A stretch of DNA of 64,000 nucleotides from Symbiodinium microadriaticum (GCA_001939145.1 LSRX01000052.1:39724-103723); one strand, 5' to 3'. Counted from the first letter of the stretch, positions 1-12,904 are shown. Program-made: numbers and translations. The notes: generated by a model from the letters alone, not told the origin.

Positions 1-41
1 GAGGAGGAGGAGGAGGAGGAGGAGGAGGAGGAGGAGGAGGA
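1..41. repeat. (GAG)n microsatellite
   Basis: The window opens inside a perfect GAG/GGA trinucleotide run that ends at about position 41. Its left end lies outside the window. Confidence 0.95.
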
Positions 42-1860
42 TCAGCATCATGACGACATTGACAATGACTATGAAGACGATGTCCATGGTTGCTACTCGT
101 CGAACATAATCGCTGCACAGCACAATTTATGTGGGCCAAAGCGCCGGCCCAAGGCAGCTCGCGTAGTCTCGAGCCTTCCAGAGCGGAATTGTTAGGAGCT
201 GGTGAGTGAAAGCGAAGTTTTGTTGAGGGTTTCGAGACCAGGGATCAGGATTCGGGCTGATGGTTTCGGGCGTGGTGGATCGACGATGGTCACAAGGATG
301 CCGACGCCGACTCAGCACTTTTGCCGCTGCATTCCACGACCACTACCACGACTTCTCCCCCTTCGGCACCTTTACATGGTTCTTTTACCGCGACCATGCA
401 AAAGAACCTGAAACGATAAAGCCTGAGCTTCATCCGGAAAAAATGCGCAACCCCACCGGGCCCAACAAGAACGCAAACTTGCAAGAGCCGAAACACCTTT
501 TCATACTACTTGCAGAACAGTATCAAGCACGTGTGCAGCCTACGACGAAGCCACCTAAACGTTGCCAAAGCCCTTTGGCTGAGAATCACCCACAATCCCA
601 AATCCTGAACACTCCTGAACCAAATGAAACCGTACGAAACCCCTCAGCGCCATCCAGGCCTCGATCCCAAGTTCCGAACGCGGCTAATCGGAGGCGCCCG
701 AGCTGTCGAAGCTGTGCATCGTTCAGCTCCTGTCTCGAGGCATAATTCCTTTAGAGCTGTTTTCTAAGATACGTTGGCGATTACGTTCGGAAGCTCAGGG
801 TTTGGGAAAGCTTGGCATCTTGGGGCTCGAGGATTTCTGCTATGTATTGGAGTTCGAGATATTCTCAATGTTTGAAATCTTAGGTGCGAAATACGACACA
901 CATAACAAGGTCTGCGGGTGGAGGTCCACTCCGTCGTTTGTCATCTCGCGAGTGCCCGTCACGTTGGTTGTGGTATTGCTCAAGCAACATGCAATACAAA
1001 ACAATTCAGCGCTTGAATGTGCTTCCGAAAAAATCGAAGCCCACAGGGCTTCCAAATCTTGCACGCTCTTACAAAGCACAACTCGAAGCTGGTGCAGTGA
1101 ACCCTCGGTCTCCTTCTGCCCCGTGCGCTCGATGGAGACCTTCTTCCTGAAGTTGTCATGGTCTGACTTGCACTACGGTGTCGCGAACGGAATTCAGTTT
1201 CATCAGGTCGAGTCGAGTCAGTGCTGGGGAGCGGGGCTGCACAACGTGGTGGTTTACAGCCTTTGCGCTTGCGCGGTTCGGGTTCAGACTGCTTTTGACT
1301 GTTTGCTTGGAGCGGGAAGGTTCTTTTGCTCGACTTTCCCTGTTGGCGGCTTGTGGTTACTGTGGTTGATAACCTATGGAAACCACAAACTGCACCCTAG
1401 CTCCAAAGACTCGCTGCAGCCCGCGAGGCACATCCAGACCGTCGTCTATTCGGCGCTGCAGGGACACGCAGAAGACGTCACACTGCTCACCCTGTGGCAC
1501 AGCATGTAGTTTTGCAGGCTAGGAACTGCCGAGGAGTCCCGGCGTTGGAAAAGAACTTTGGGCTCAGAGCAGTGCAGGAGCTCTCTTGCAACAGTGCCAG
1601 TCTCAGAAACAGATTTGAAAATGTACCTCGTCACGACGAAAGATAGTAGAACGAAGAGCCAATGTGAAGGTCCGAACTCCCGTACTAGTGGTGTAATGAT
1701 AGTCGCCGTGGTGGGACTGGTTGTCGCCCTCGTAGTGTGCACTGCCTGCAGTGGTCCTAATACCAATCAAGATCGTGACAACGATAATAGTGAAAGCAAA
1801 AGGCCCACGGTGAGGTTAAGAATGGTGAAGCAAATCTAAATTCCAACTGCTCGTCATCAG
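42..1860. other. No recognisable gene
   Basis: Mixed-composition sequence with short open frames on both strands (for example 802-1509 plus and 1446-1766 minus). None shows a recognisable domain, and overlapping frames are equally open. I see no RNA gene or repeat here. Confidence 0.5.
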
Positions 1861-2358
1861 CATGGTCGTCCTACTGCAGATACTCTTGGTGTCCACTCCT
1901 TCCCTCCCCATCAGCATGCCACAGAATCACCACAGCAGAGTAGCAGCGAGCACCACCTTAACCACCACTACAAGCAGCACCACTACCAGCACCACCCCCG
2001 CCACATCCCATCACCAGCAACACCATCATTACCATCACCAGCATCATCAGGATCATAATCACAAGACTACCATGATCACACACTTGTCTTTGGCGCCGCA
2101 GACACCATAACAACAGCGGCACCCTCCCAACACCACAGCAGAAGCATCAACAGGCAGCATCACTACAGCCGAAGCATAACCGTCTCCGCTATAGAATGAT
2201 AACTAGTTGCCAATCTCCACGTCTGCAAACTCCTTATTATCATCACGATCATCGCCGCCAGATTGGTCTCCATCTATCTTTCTTTCGTTCGACAGGGTTG
2301 TGGGCCCGAGGGTTGCCCCCCTGGCCTATATGTCTATCTCTCTCTCTTTCTCTCTCTG

Positions 2359-2389
<31 letters not shown>

Positions 2390-2903
2390 TTCTTTCTTTC
2401 GGCAGGGTTACGGGCGGAGGGGGAAGCTCTCTCTCTTTATCGACAACACTGCCACACTGACCACCACCATCACCATCCACCACCATCATCAACTAGAATT
2501 AGGCTGCCTTTGGGATCATCATCTCCATCATCATCACACCCACCGTTGTTATCAGCATCATGGCCGTCATATTACGGTCGCCAGCAACATGATCAGTCTC
2601 ACCACCACCAGCATCAACATCATGATACACCGCCATCACCTCCGGTGATTCAGCAGCAACAGCTTCAACAACTACAACAACGACAACAAGATGGAAAACA
2701 ACTGTGACAGCCACGACGACCACGACAACGACAGCAAGAAGAAGGAGACCTGCATCACCACTAGTCTTAGCATCAGTATGGTGATCTTGCAAGTCATGCA
2801 ATGTTTAGCTTCGTTTTGTTACTGATTATTCTCCATGTTGATTTTCAACTTATTCTTCTTATTCTTATTCTTCTTCTTCTTCTTCTTCTTCTTCTTCTTC
2901 TTC
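1861..2903. repeat. CAC/CAT-rich, CT and TTC simple-repeat tract
   Basis: A run of low-complexity DNA. There are CAC, CAT and CAG triplets at about 1930-2110 and 2455-2700, a CT dinucleotide run at about 2335-2400, and a TTC run at about 2848-2903. The histidine-, serine- and leucine-rich open frames here are products of the repeats, not credible proteins. Confidence 0.85.
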
Positions 2904-5900
2904 ATGGTTCGGTTTGCCTTTGCTTTTTCAACGGACCCTAACTGACCTTGAGGTACCAACAGCGGCCGTCGCTACCATCGTCCGGACCACGCACAGCCGA
3001 AGGGTCTCGATCCGCCCAGGCAGCCGGATACCTTTGGCTTGCTTGGGGTTGCAGGGGTCAGGGTTACAACGGGTGTTGCTTGTAATCAAGAAGCAAAGAC
3101 CTTGACCTAGAGTCTAAGACTTAGGGAACTTGGAAGTCAGGCCCGAAGGGCCGGGCTCGAAGCCCCTCAGATTGAGGACATGGGCCGAAGACCAACCCCG
3201 AACCACAGGAGAATAAGAGCAAGCCATAAACTTACAAGCCCAGCTGGCCGAAGCCAACACCGGTGAGGGCCCTACGGGTGCGGCTGAGGCGCAGAACCTG
3301 CTCCGAGTCGCGGTTTCTGAGGATCTGAAACTGACCACCTGTCAGGGTCTGAACGCCGCAGTGCAAGCTTTCGGTTCAATCCTTCTCCATATGAAGGCGT
3401 CAATAGAATTAAAGGCCTTTCCAAGACTTGAACCTGGCACATCAAGGCTTCTGAAATGCGCCCCCGTTGCAATCACAGTGCGAGGTCCCATGCTTCCACC
3501 GCTACCCGGAGACGGAGACTTACCAGAGGAAGGGGCCTCCAAACTAGCCCAGCCCAGCTACGGCACGTGGCCAGAAGTATAATTTATCATCTGTGTTGGC
3601 ATGCTTGGCTTCAACTCGATGGTCGCGGCTGCTGCATACTTGCTCTCCGGGTTGCCGAGTGTTCGCTCACTATGCAGCCCTAACGAGACCCAGGTGCAGC
3701 CTCTGCAGCCTCGACCTTTTGCACCTGACATTACACACAAAACGAGGCTAGAAATCTTTCCTTGTGTGGAGGCTTAGTTATCTTCTTATATACGTACGAA
3801 AATGTAGGTGACTTGCATGCGCAATCATACCCTACCCAGCCAACCCATGCACGCATTTGCTGGCTGTGTATCTGAGTATACACCATCGACGATCGACCTA
3901 ACCCCACGCAGTCCAAGCTACATGACACAAAGTCCGTTGGGTAGCAAGCTCCTCGGATCCAACGTGGTGTCATTTCGCTCAGCATGCAGGGGCGTCTCTC
4001 ACATGCGCCCCCACGGTCCACCTGGACGAATGAGGTGAACCTCAAAGGTCCAGCTGCCATCGGCCTGTTGCACCATGGGCTCCTCGGTTCTTCCCAAAGC
4101 AGCCAGAGAGAAAAGGTGAAGAGGGCTTTGGAGCCTTGGGCTCACAACTGAAAGCAGGCCTGAAGCGATGCAACTGAACTCAGGGCAACCCCGGAGTCCG
4201 AGTGCAAAAGCGCGGGCGGTTCGCAAACAAGGCCGAGCGTGTGCCAAGGTTTAAAGAAGCATCCTGAAAGCCCTCCAGGGCGCTTCGAGGAGCTCTGCTT
4301 TGCACAGAGAGGGTGGGGGGTCAAAAACCTAGCTCTGCAGTCTGAGACATGGCCGAGGATCAATGCCCCAGCCATTGAAGTCAGCTGTGATGAAGTAGGC
4401 GCCCTTTTTCAGGTCCTCCTCAGGCGGTACGGCCAGTGAAGCTCCCATCAATCTTCCTGAACCCATACCCTGCCGCACCCGCTAAGCCCAGAAAATCCAC
4501 AAACCCCTCTTTTGCTTCGAGTTTAGGATACAGGTCTGGGGTGGATGGCTCCAGAATTGAGTGAGGAGGACTTCAAACACTCCTGCTGCTAGTTTGGACT
4601 TTAGGAACCAATCGAAGCTTGGTCTCCAAGCTTGTGCAACGGAGCTCGGCCTGAAACATCACTTGGCGGCCCCTAAAACCCTAAGCCCGAGCTCCTGAAA
4701 TCAGACCCCAAGAGATCCGAAAGCTACGAGGACCCCTCAGTTCTGCCGGGGCACTACTGGCACCAAGGGCTGTTCCAGACGTTCCCACTCCTGAGCGCTG
4801 GCCCATCGGGTCAGCCCAGACAGTCCACAATGAGACGCGGGCTTTGGGGGTTTAGGGTTTAGGGTCGGTTTTGGGGGCTACAGCTTGCTGCTTGGCAAAG
4901 CTCTTGGCAGTTTCGCTGCTGAACAAATTGCACAAACGAGAGGGTTGCATGCCTTGCCGCTTAAGGTCCAGCCGATTCGATTCGAGACTTTGCAATTTAG
5001 CGACAGCCTGCCTGAACCCCCAGACCAATGCCATTCTCCTAACATCCATCTCGACTTCTCAATGTCCTGCCCCATGCTGCATTCCTATTTAGCAGGTACC
5101 TTGACGTCATGGGAACCATCTAGGCTCTAGACTCTGCTTTTTTTCCGAAGGCTGGCTACAACTGGATGTGCACAGGGTACAAAAGGCACGCTTGCCTTCA
5201 CATCTCGCAAGGCCCCAGGGATGAAGCGTTTCTTTTGGCTGTCTTCGGATCACGGCAGTCTCGGAAGATGTGATCCTAGCATGGACAGCCTGCCAATGTC
5301 ATGAGCGGACCTGCGACTGGTGCTCAAGAGACTTGGCTGCCGTCTGTACTGCAAATTCCGAGGGTCGATCCCTCACCCCCCTGTGCAGCGCGGCTGCTGG
5401 ACAAAGCTTCACAGCTCCAAACGCCCCCCAAATTGAAACGGTGGCAACAAATTGCAGGGGCCTGGGGTCAGCTCGCGCTGCTATTGGGGTGCTCGCGGCA
5501 ACGCCAAGCAACTGTACAAAGGCTACCCACCGGTGTTCTGCACCTTTAGCACGGCCTGCATTCATAGCGGCCTTTGGCGCGGTGCTTGCCGCACCTACCT
5601 TAGCCACGAACACACTGCCACATCCATGAGTCTCTTGCTGTGGTCCTCGCCTTCTTCAGTCTTCAAAGGTTTACTCGGGTTGGGAGCACTCCATGCACCG
5701 GATCCCAGGCGGTCTGTCCGGCAGGATATTCCGGAATCCACAAGCTTTGCTATAATCTGCTATAAATTACAATCGCTCGAGAGCGTGCCCAGCTAAACAC
5801 TTGCAGGCTAAGGCACAAAACAGCAGGTTGGCGGATTTCATGTGGGCGCTGTCCCACGTGGCCCTGAGCTTCGTGTTCGGCGCTGAGACCTCCGCGCCGA

Positions 5901-7735
5901 TTGCCTTCAAGAAAGCCACCGGGAAAAAAAAAAAGAGTGCTTGCTCACTTCGGCCTGGTCGGTTCAGGTGCTGACCTCAAAAACCTTGAAGCTGCAAAAC
6001 TATGCCTATGCCTATGCCTTCATGAGGGCTCCTTTTCAGCTGAAGGTTTCGGGGTTGCCCCTTCTCAGCCCGCAAACCATGCAATCCAAGTTCCAAGGCT
6101 TTCATGGTAAAGCTAAATCTCCTATCCTGCATCCACCAGCTTTGTTCCTACACTTCCTGTCATTGCTTCGCCAAAGCCTGGGCGACAGCTGCATCACCGT
6201 CCAATGGCTGCTTTGGCACTTCTGCTGGCTGTCTCGCCGCTACCTGCGGGTGCTGACAGCTCAATTCATTGATTAAGCATTGGGGCTATGACTGAGTTCC
6301 CTTCACCTTGCATTCGAAATCACCCAGAAACTGCGAACCTGCACGTCCTTGGAAGGGGCGGAGCGCGCACTTCCCCGGAGGGAGGAGTTGGTGCCGTGTG
6401 CTCCGGGCACTCTAAGCAGCCGCAAGCTGACCCAAGGGTAAAGACGTGCCAGGAACCAATCTGGGCTGGGGAGGGCTCAGGGACGATCGGAGTGGAGCTC
6501 CAAGGACCCAAGCGGACCGACTTTGCGAACCAGGAGGCCTCCTCCAATTGGCAGCTGAGGCCGCACTTGCAGTAGAGGAAGTTATTCCAGGAACTCTCTG
6601 CCAGGTCTTCGGGTGCTCCCTCTGAAACAGGCTCTGTGGCGACCAGGGATGGCAACACCAGAACGAGCACCATGCAGAGCGACATGGCAGGCAGGTGAAG
6701 GCCAAGGCGTGGCACAAGGTCCTACCACTAGCAGAATCACCGGAACAGCAACCTACATAATGCAGCCGGACGAAATACTGTCAGACTGTTTGGTCAGCAC
6801 CGGCACTTCAACTGGACTGGGGCAACTCTGGCCTGTGTCGCTGCTCTTATCACAAAAAAAAGCAGGCAAAACACCAAGCAATTTGTCACACTGAGCTCGG
6901 GGCCACCAGGCGCCATTTCCTGGGCTCGCGAATCCGGAACGGAACGGAGCTGCTTTCTCGTTTCGCAGTGAGGGGTGGTATCTCTCACAGTTTCGCCGAA
7001 TTATCGGGTGCGGAAATCGGGTATTTAATGTCACAAACTCACTCACATGAAGAAGCACTCCTGATGAATTAGGATTACATCAGTGCCAAGAGAGCAGCGC
7101 AATAGGAATACAGCGACTTGCAGACGGCAGCGATTCAACGCAACAGCGATGGCAGAGTTGGAGAACAGTCGTAGTTAATCGCAGTCAGCCCTCCCGCCTC
7201 AAAAGTCCATATCTTGGCTCAGCTTCTGCCAGAAATCAACACTAAACCTCCAACCATCAAAGCCAAAAACCCTCAAACACTTCTGACCCGAAGACTTCTC
7301 ATGGGAGTGAACCTCACTGTCCTCTAGCCGAAAGCTGAACCACTCGAGCTGAGCAAAATCCCCGATTTACATGAGACAAAGAGCTTGTTAACAGAGGGAC
7401 CGATACCTAATCTAAGATCCCCAATCCTTGTAGGATCTTGTCGGAGAGAGCCCCTTATCAAAGAAGAACTCCCGATCCTCAATTCAGTTCCCCGAGCCCT
7501 ACCCAAAACCTCCTCCAACGTCGACCCCATAAACCCCTGTACAGTCCAGACCCAAAACCCTGAGACCCGACAAACACCCTAAACCCCAAACGTCGTAAGC
7601 CCTTCGCGCCGATTACCGGGGCTTCCGGCCCGTTGATGGCCAGCCGCACCTTCCACGCAGAGCCTGCAAGGCCGCGGCCTGTGGCCTCCAGACAGACTCG
7701 CATCATCGGTACGCACATATACAGTTCATATGCAT
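2904..7735. other. No recognisable gene
   Basis: About 4.8 kb of unique-looking sequence. Short frames (for example 5270-5629 plus and 6320-6715 minus) have no recognisable motif and are open on both strands at once. A T-arm-like stretch near 3421-3437 does not belong to a complete tRNA. A short TTTAGGG-like motif lies at 4850-4863 and an AAGCTTGG/CCAAGCTT hairpin at about 4615-4634. Confidence 0.45.
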
Positions 7736-7737
7736 CT

Positions 7738-7840
7738 GTGTGTGTGTATGTATGTATGTATGTATGTATGTATGTATGTATGTACGTACGTAGGTATGTA
7801 TGTATGTATGTATGTATATATATATATATATATATATGTA
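7738..7840. repeat. (GTAT)n followed by (TA)n microsatellite
   Basis: GTAT tetranucleotide repeats at 7745-7815 run into a TA run at about 7816-7838. The tyrosine/isoleucine/histidine-rich frames on both strands are by-products. Confidence 0.95.
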
Positions 7841-9289
7841 GGCGCGTCTATGTGAGTGTGTGTTTCTGTGTATGTTAGGTTTGTGGGCATGTTCGTCTGT
7901 GAATGTGTATGTGTATCTGTGTGTAATATAGTGTAATGTAATGTAGTAAAATGTACGACACGCATGTGTATGGAATAAGCGCTTATGCATGAAACTGTTC
8001 CTTTATTCAAGTTTCTAAGTTGTCTGCGCATCCGCTTGCTCATGTGCTCATCTCATGTACCTATGAACTCATGAACTGAATGAGTCAACTACACGCCTGT
8101 GTTTTTTCACCTATGAACTTGCTTATCCAATTTATACTGACTGCTTTGAGGCTGTAAGTTTGAGCTTTACGGTTAACAAGTTATCCAATATGGCTTTGGG
8201 ACTGTTCAAGCAACATGTTACATTGCCGGGCTTTGGTGGCGCGCTGGCGCCCTATTTTGCATACAGGATTCTTCTTCGGTGTTTCTATCGCATTGTCCAA
8301 ATGATTGGAGACATCCACGATGAACGTGATCCGAGACGTGAAAACTTCTGGCGTCGTTGGTGGGGCTTTGGTGACCTCGGAAGCTCAGGGGGTCACTGCT
8401 TTCGGGGGATTGCCGAACCATGCTCGAAACCCAAAGCGGAAAACCTCGACCGCGCAAATCCACCATTTCGGATCCCAGGCCCAAATTCAGGGTATCTGAT
8501 GAAATAATAAAGCCTTTCTTTCTGACGTACGCCATTCCTGGCCTCTTCCGCTGCACCGGATGCTCCCCCAGGTGGACCCTCATGTCGACCGAAGCTTTGA
8601 TGCCCGCCAAGGTTCAGAACTTATTGGCTTTAGGCCTTTCGGGTTCAGGGGCGGGCTGCGGGCCTTGGGACTTCGGCTCCACGTTTGGCCTCGGTTGTGT
8701 CTTTGAAGCACGGAGATTCTCCAAGTTCTGGGTTGGGGTTTACTTTGTTTAGCCACCTTCATAAACCGCACGACAATCCTGGCAAATCCTACCAGCTCCA
8801 AGGCCTTGCCCACCTCCCTAACCCGAAAGCTCTCACATGGTGCCGAGGAAACAACTAATGCGGTGCTACAGAAAGTCCCGATTCCCGGAAGTCGCCCTGG
8901 CCTTTGGCCGCAAACGCAGCTCCGCCTGAGGTCGTCCGTCCAGCAGCCAGGAGTTGCCTCTCAAACGCAGCGCCACCGCTTGTGACAGGTTTCGACCATG
9001 TGAAGGCATTCGATTCTATGCTCGCGGCTTAGCGGCTTAGGTCGTGTGCTTCGAGCGGAAAATTGAGGGCAACGGTCAGGTTGACTCAGGGCTATATAAG
9101 AGTTTCCGTTTTCGGCTGAAATTCAGGGGTACAAACGACATGCAAAGAGTTGGGTGGGTCGGGGTCTGAAAAGCGAGACCTGAGACAATCTCACATTCGA
9201 TTGACAGGTAAGTTTTACATCAAGCTAATGAGACCAATCCTACTACCCCAAAGTCCACAAACCCAGATCCGGTAAATCTAAACCCTGCG
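7841..9289. other. No recognisable gene
   Basis: Unique-looking sequence. The longest frames (8160-8507 plus and 8218-8610 minus) overlap each other and contain no motif I recognise. Confidence 0.4.
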
Positions 9290-10651
9290 ACTCTGAACCC
9301 TGCAACGCAAAACCTAAACCCGAAACTCTCGAACCCCTGAACCCCAAAGCTCTCGAACCCCTACACGAAACTCTGGAACCCCTAAACCGCAAAGCTCGCG
9401 AACCCCCTAAACCCGAAACTCCTAAACCCTAAACCCCAAAACTCTCGAACCCCTAAACCCGAAACTCTCGAACCCCTAAACCCCAAAACTCTCGAACCCC
9501 TACACGAAACTCTAGAACCCCTAAACCGCAAAGCTCTCGAACCCCTAAACCCGAAACTCCTAAACCCCTAGACACCGAAAGTCTCGCCCTAAACCCGAAA
9601 CTCCAAAACCCCTAGTCTCGAACCCCTAAACCCCACAACTCTCGAACCCCTAAACCCGACACTCTCGAGTCGAACCTGTGAACCCAAAAGCTCTCGAACC
9701 CCCCTAAACCCGCATCTCCAAAACCCCTAGACACCCACACCCCTAAACCCGAAACTCCCGAACCCCTAAACCCCAAGGCTCTCGAACCCCTAAACCCCCA
9801 AACTCTCGAACCCCTAAACCCGAAACTCTCCAACCCCTACACCCCAAAACTTCCGAACCCCTAAACCCGAAACTCTCGAACCCCTAAACACAAAACTCCT
9901 AAACCCTAAACCCCAAACTTTTCGAACCCCCTAAACCCGAAACTCTCGAACCCTTAAAGGCAAAAATCTCTCGAACCCCTAAACTCCAAAGCTCTCGAAC
10001 CCCTAAACCCGAAACTCCTAAACCCTAAATTCCAAAACTCTCGAACCCCCTAAACCCGAAGCTCCTAAACCCCTAGACACCAAAAGTCTCGAACCCCTAA
10101 ACCCCAAAACTCTCGAACCCCCTTATCCCGAAACTCCTAAACCACTAAACCCCAAAACTCTCGAACCCCCTAAACCCGCAACTCCTAAACTCCTAGACAC
10201 CAAAAGTCTCGAACGCCTAAACCCGAAACTCCTAAACCCCTCTACACCTGAACTCTCGAACCCCTAAACGCCAAAACTCTCGAACCCCCTAAACCCGAAA
10301 CTCCAAAACCCCGAAACCCCAAAACTCTGAACCCCTAAACCCGAAACTCCTGAACCCCTGGACACCCAAACTTTCCAACCCCTAAACCTCAAAACTCTCG
10401 AACCCCTTAACCAAAAACTCCAAAACCCCTAGACACCCAGACTCTCGAACCCTTAAACCCCAAAACTCTCGAACCCCTAAACGCCAAAACTCTCGAACCC
10501 CCTAAACCCGAAACTCCAAAACCCCTAAACCCCAAAACTCTGAACCCCTAAACCCGAAACTCCTGAACTCCTGGACACCCAAACTTTCCAACCCTAAACC
10601 TCAAAACTCTCGAACCCCTTAACCAAAAACTCCTAAACCCCTAGACACCCA
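9290..10651. repeat. Degenerate telomere-like satellite, left arm, with a ~212-bp higher-order unit
   Basis: About 1.36 kb of variants of a 22-24 bp unit combining CCCCTAAACCC with GAAACTCTCGAA. Near the right end the variants form a higher-order unit. The landmark ACTTTCCAACC recurs at about 10370 and 10583, roughly 213 bp apart, with the same order of sub-variants between. The same higher-order unit resumes on the far side of the copia element at 17529. The CCCTAAA core resembles plant/dinoflagellate-type telomere repeats, so this may be a telomere-derived satellite. Confidence 0.9.
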
Positions 10652-10817
10652 TGCCGAAGGCACTGGCAGACGAACATCGATGCGCATGCTAAGCCTTCTT
10701 TTCCTTTCACAACAAGCCATGTGCCTGCGGTCGGTCACGCGTAGCTTCTGTGCACATACACTGTCTGAACACTCACACTGGTCTAAAAAGGAAGCCTCTA
10801 TACAAATGCCCCTGGCA

Positions 10818-11831
10818 TCAGGCTTTCAACGGAATCTTGATGAATCCGGCTGCACAGGTACTCCTCCATGCATCCGGTCTCATCGCCTTCGTCATCATAT
10901 CCGCCAGTTGGTCCTCCGTCGGGACCCAGTGCAGTGGTGGCCTCAAAGGTCGCTCCGGTGTCAGCGTGACTTCGGGGCCGTGTTTCTGAAGCCATTGCAC
11001 TTTGGCTTCCCTCATGAGTGTCTGGCGGAGGGCTGCCAAATCGATGGCTAACCGTTTCTCTGACGGTGCTTTCGGAGCCCCTTCTCGATGAACGTGGTCA
11101 TAGAGGCTGCGGCAATCTGTGAAGAGATGAATGGGCACATACCATGCCGCTGTCTCTTCATTGGCTGCCTCACCGGTGATCATTCCAATGAGAAGGCTTC
11201 GTAGATATAGGGCCGATTCCAGGCCTTCTCCACAGGACATTGTCTCACCGGCGAAAGTCGACCTGCAGACACGGGAGCTCGCTTTGCTTCTCCAGTCAAG
11301 CAGGCTGAAGGCACTCTCCTCGCCAGCTATAGCCTGCGTTCCCATGGCCATCACCAGGTAGCCCAGTTGCGACGCCACGCTGTGCCCTCCCAGCCAGGCG
11401 TCGTCCTCCTCGTTGGCGGCATCATCGGGGACATTCGCCCAGGCCGCGTCGTGATACACGCATATGGCCAAGTTGGTCTCCCCGATCCGTCGGAGCACCA
11501 GGGCCTCGTCCTTGTGTTGCTTGGCTGCTGCGACGGCCTTGTTGGTAGCCTTCAGGTCCTTGACCGTCGGGTGGTTCTGGCATCTCTGGCAGGATGCCAC
11601 GGAGAACTGCAGATCCGGTCGCGTCTGCTTAGCCAACCAAGACAGGGAGCCCACTGAGGTCCGGTTCTCCTCGATCTGTTCCGGGGAGGCCTCGTCTGAG
11701 TCCGGGGCCTGCTTGTCCAAGTTCACGGTGTCCACGCGGTTCTCGGTGTAGTTCATGGCTGATCTCGACGTGGTCCTTGGTGAACTTGTATTCGCAGCCA
11801 ATGTACTCGAACTCGTTGTCCTCCCAGCCAT
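10818..11831 (-). CDS. copia connection and RNase H domain
   Basis: A 337-codon frame. After ~40 non-homologous residues it contains the SLSWLAKQTRPDL block typical of copia polyproteins. It then shows the RNase H acidic residues in VYHDAAWAN, AGETMS and FTDCRSL, and the terminal WVPTEDQLADMMTKA block. It ends with a normal TGA at 10818-10820, close to where copia polyproteins usually end. The RNase H core seems intact. Confidence 0.9.
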   Translation of the reverse strand: MAGRTTSSSTLAANTSSPRTTSRSAMNYTENRVDTVNLDKQAPDSDEASPEQIEENRTSVGSLSWLAKQTRPDLQFSVASCQRCQNHPTVKDLKATNKAVAAAKQHKDEALVLRRIGETNLAICVYHDAAWANVPDDAANEEDDAWLGGHSVASQLGYLVMAMGTQAIAGEESAFSLLDWRSKASSRVCRSTFAGETMSCGEGLESALYLRSLLIGMITGEAANEETAAWYVPIHLFTDCRSLYDHVHREGAPKAPSEKRLAIDLAALRQTLMREAKVQWLQKHGPEVTLTPERPLRPPLHWVPTEDQLADMMTKAMRPDAWRSTCAAGFIKIPLKA

Positions 11832-11991
11832 CGATGGGGAACTTGCTGCCCAGGAGCTCCTGGATCGGCTTCTGCAGCCCGGGCTCGGACATCAGAAGCA
11901 AATCGTCCACGTGCGTCAGGATTACCCCGTGGGTCCGACGGGAAGACTCCCCCCTCAGCAGAAAAACACAAGGGTCCACGGGATGCTGCAC
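11629..11991 (-). CDS. copia reverse transcriptase, palm motif C part (frameshifted)
   Basis: Carries the HPVDPCVFLL block and the catalytic motif ILTHVDDLLLM (near 11890-11920), the copia version of YVDD. The protein-like reading fades near residue 55, around 11830, where the next frame continues into the connection and RNase H domains. Confidence 0.85.
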   Translation of the reverse strand: MQHPVDPCVFLLRGESSRRTHGVILTHVDDLLLMSEPGLQKPIQELLGSKFPIDGWEDNEFEYIGCEYKFTKDHVEISHELHREPRGHRELGQAGPGLRRGLPGTDRGEPDLSGLPVLVG

Positions 11992-12904
11992 CGTCTTGAC
12001 TTTCTCGCCTCCGAAGCTGCACCGTCTTGACTTTCTCGCCTCCGAAGCTAAGCTCCAGGTTTAGCAGCTCCTCCGACAAACGCAGCCACCAAAGCTTTGG
12101 AGAAGTGCTCAGGCCGAAGACGCCTTTGAGGATCTCCACGAGTTGCCCCTTCTCGAGGGAAGGTATGCCCCTCCGAGGCTGCTCGAAGTATAGCTGCCTC
12201 GGGGCCTTGATCCCATTCAGGAATGCCGCGCTGATGTCGCCAATGGAGGCGCTCCATTGCCTCTCCAAGGCCAGCTGGCATGCCAAGAGGATCGAGTGCC
12301 GGCTTGCCGTCGGAGCATCCACCATCAGGTCCTTGGTCCCGAGATCAGGATCGGTCTGGCCGGCCACACATAGTCGAGCCTTCGGTTTCGGTCCCAAATT
12401 GGGATCGGCTTTTCGCTTCGAATAATTTTTGTCACGGTACGCGAAGCGGGACCGTAAGATCCTTGAGCTTGGCACTTCTCGCCTCACCCGGGCACTTTCC
12501 TCTAAACTCAAAGCGCGTACTGCTTCATACTTCACGTGCTCGTCCCATTGCTGCTTCTCCGCGCTAACGTAGAGGCTCTGCTCCTGGGGCGGGATCTCGT
12601 GCCACTTAAGCTCTTTTTCACGTTGCTTCTCGCGTCCTTTCTCGGACGCTCTGTGGACCATCATGTTGGCAGTCTGCAGCTGCCCGGCCGAAGAAGAGGC
12701 TGCCACTGACGAAGTCTCGGGCGGCCTAGCACTGCCAACGGGGGTGGGATCCAGGCGCAGCCGCTTGATGGAGCGCGGCACGTCATCCTGCAAGGCTTGT
12801 CGCCGACGAACTTGTTCGATGCGTTCTTCTCTCCGGCTGGCCGTCTTCCAACCTAGCTGCCCCGTGCTCTCGGGGAATCCCACCCTCGAAGTCCATCTCA
12901 GCAT
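11753..12904 (-). CDS. copia reverse transcriptase, N-terminal part (broken)
   Basis: The first ~130 residues are a charged linker. Reverse-transcriptase similarity begins around residue 140 and includes the SRFAYRDKN and KARLCVAGQ blocks, the palm motif A GDISAAFLNG (near 12213-12241) with its catalytic Asp, and the VFGLSTSPKLWWLRL block. The frame is wrecked at about 12000-12046 by a 31-bp tandem duplication. After that the reading is out of frame and motif C is found in the next frame (11629-11991). Confidence 0.88.
   Translation of the reverse strand: MLRWTSRVGFPESTGQLGWKTASRREERIEQVRRRQALQDDVPRSIKRLRLDPTPVGSARPPETSSVAASSSAGQLQTANMMVHRASEKGREKQREKELKWHEIPPQEQSLYVSAEKQQWDEHVKYEAVRALSLEESARVRREVPSSRILRSRFAYRDKNYSKRKADPNLGPKPKARLCVAGQTDPDLGTKDLMVDAPTASRHSILLACQLALERQWSASIGDISAAFLNGIKAPRQLYFEQPRRGIPSLEKGQLVEILKGVFGLSTSPKLWWLRLSEELLNLELSFGGEKVKTVQLRRRESQDGAASRGPLCFSAEGGVFPSDPRGNPDARGRFASDVRARAAEADPGAPGQQVPHRWLGGQRVRVHWLRIQVHQGPRRDQP
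11985..12046. repeat. 31-bp tandem duplication inside the reverse transcriptase
   Basis: Two adjacent copies of a 31-bp segment begin with GCTGCACCGTCTTGAC at 11985 and 12016. Because 31 is not a multiple of three, the duplication shifts the reading frame between palm motifs A and C and accounts for that frame change. Confidence 0.93.

Noticed and set aside
3419..3492. tRNA-like T arm on the minus strand
   Set aside because: The T-arm-like hairpin is present, but no acceptor, D arm or anticodon arm can be folded around it.
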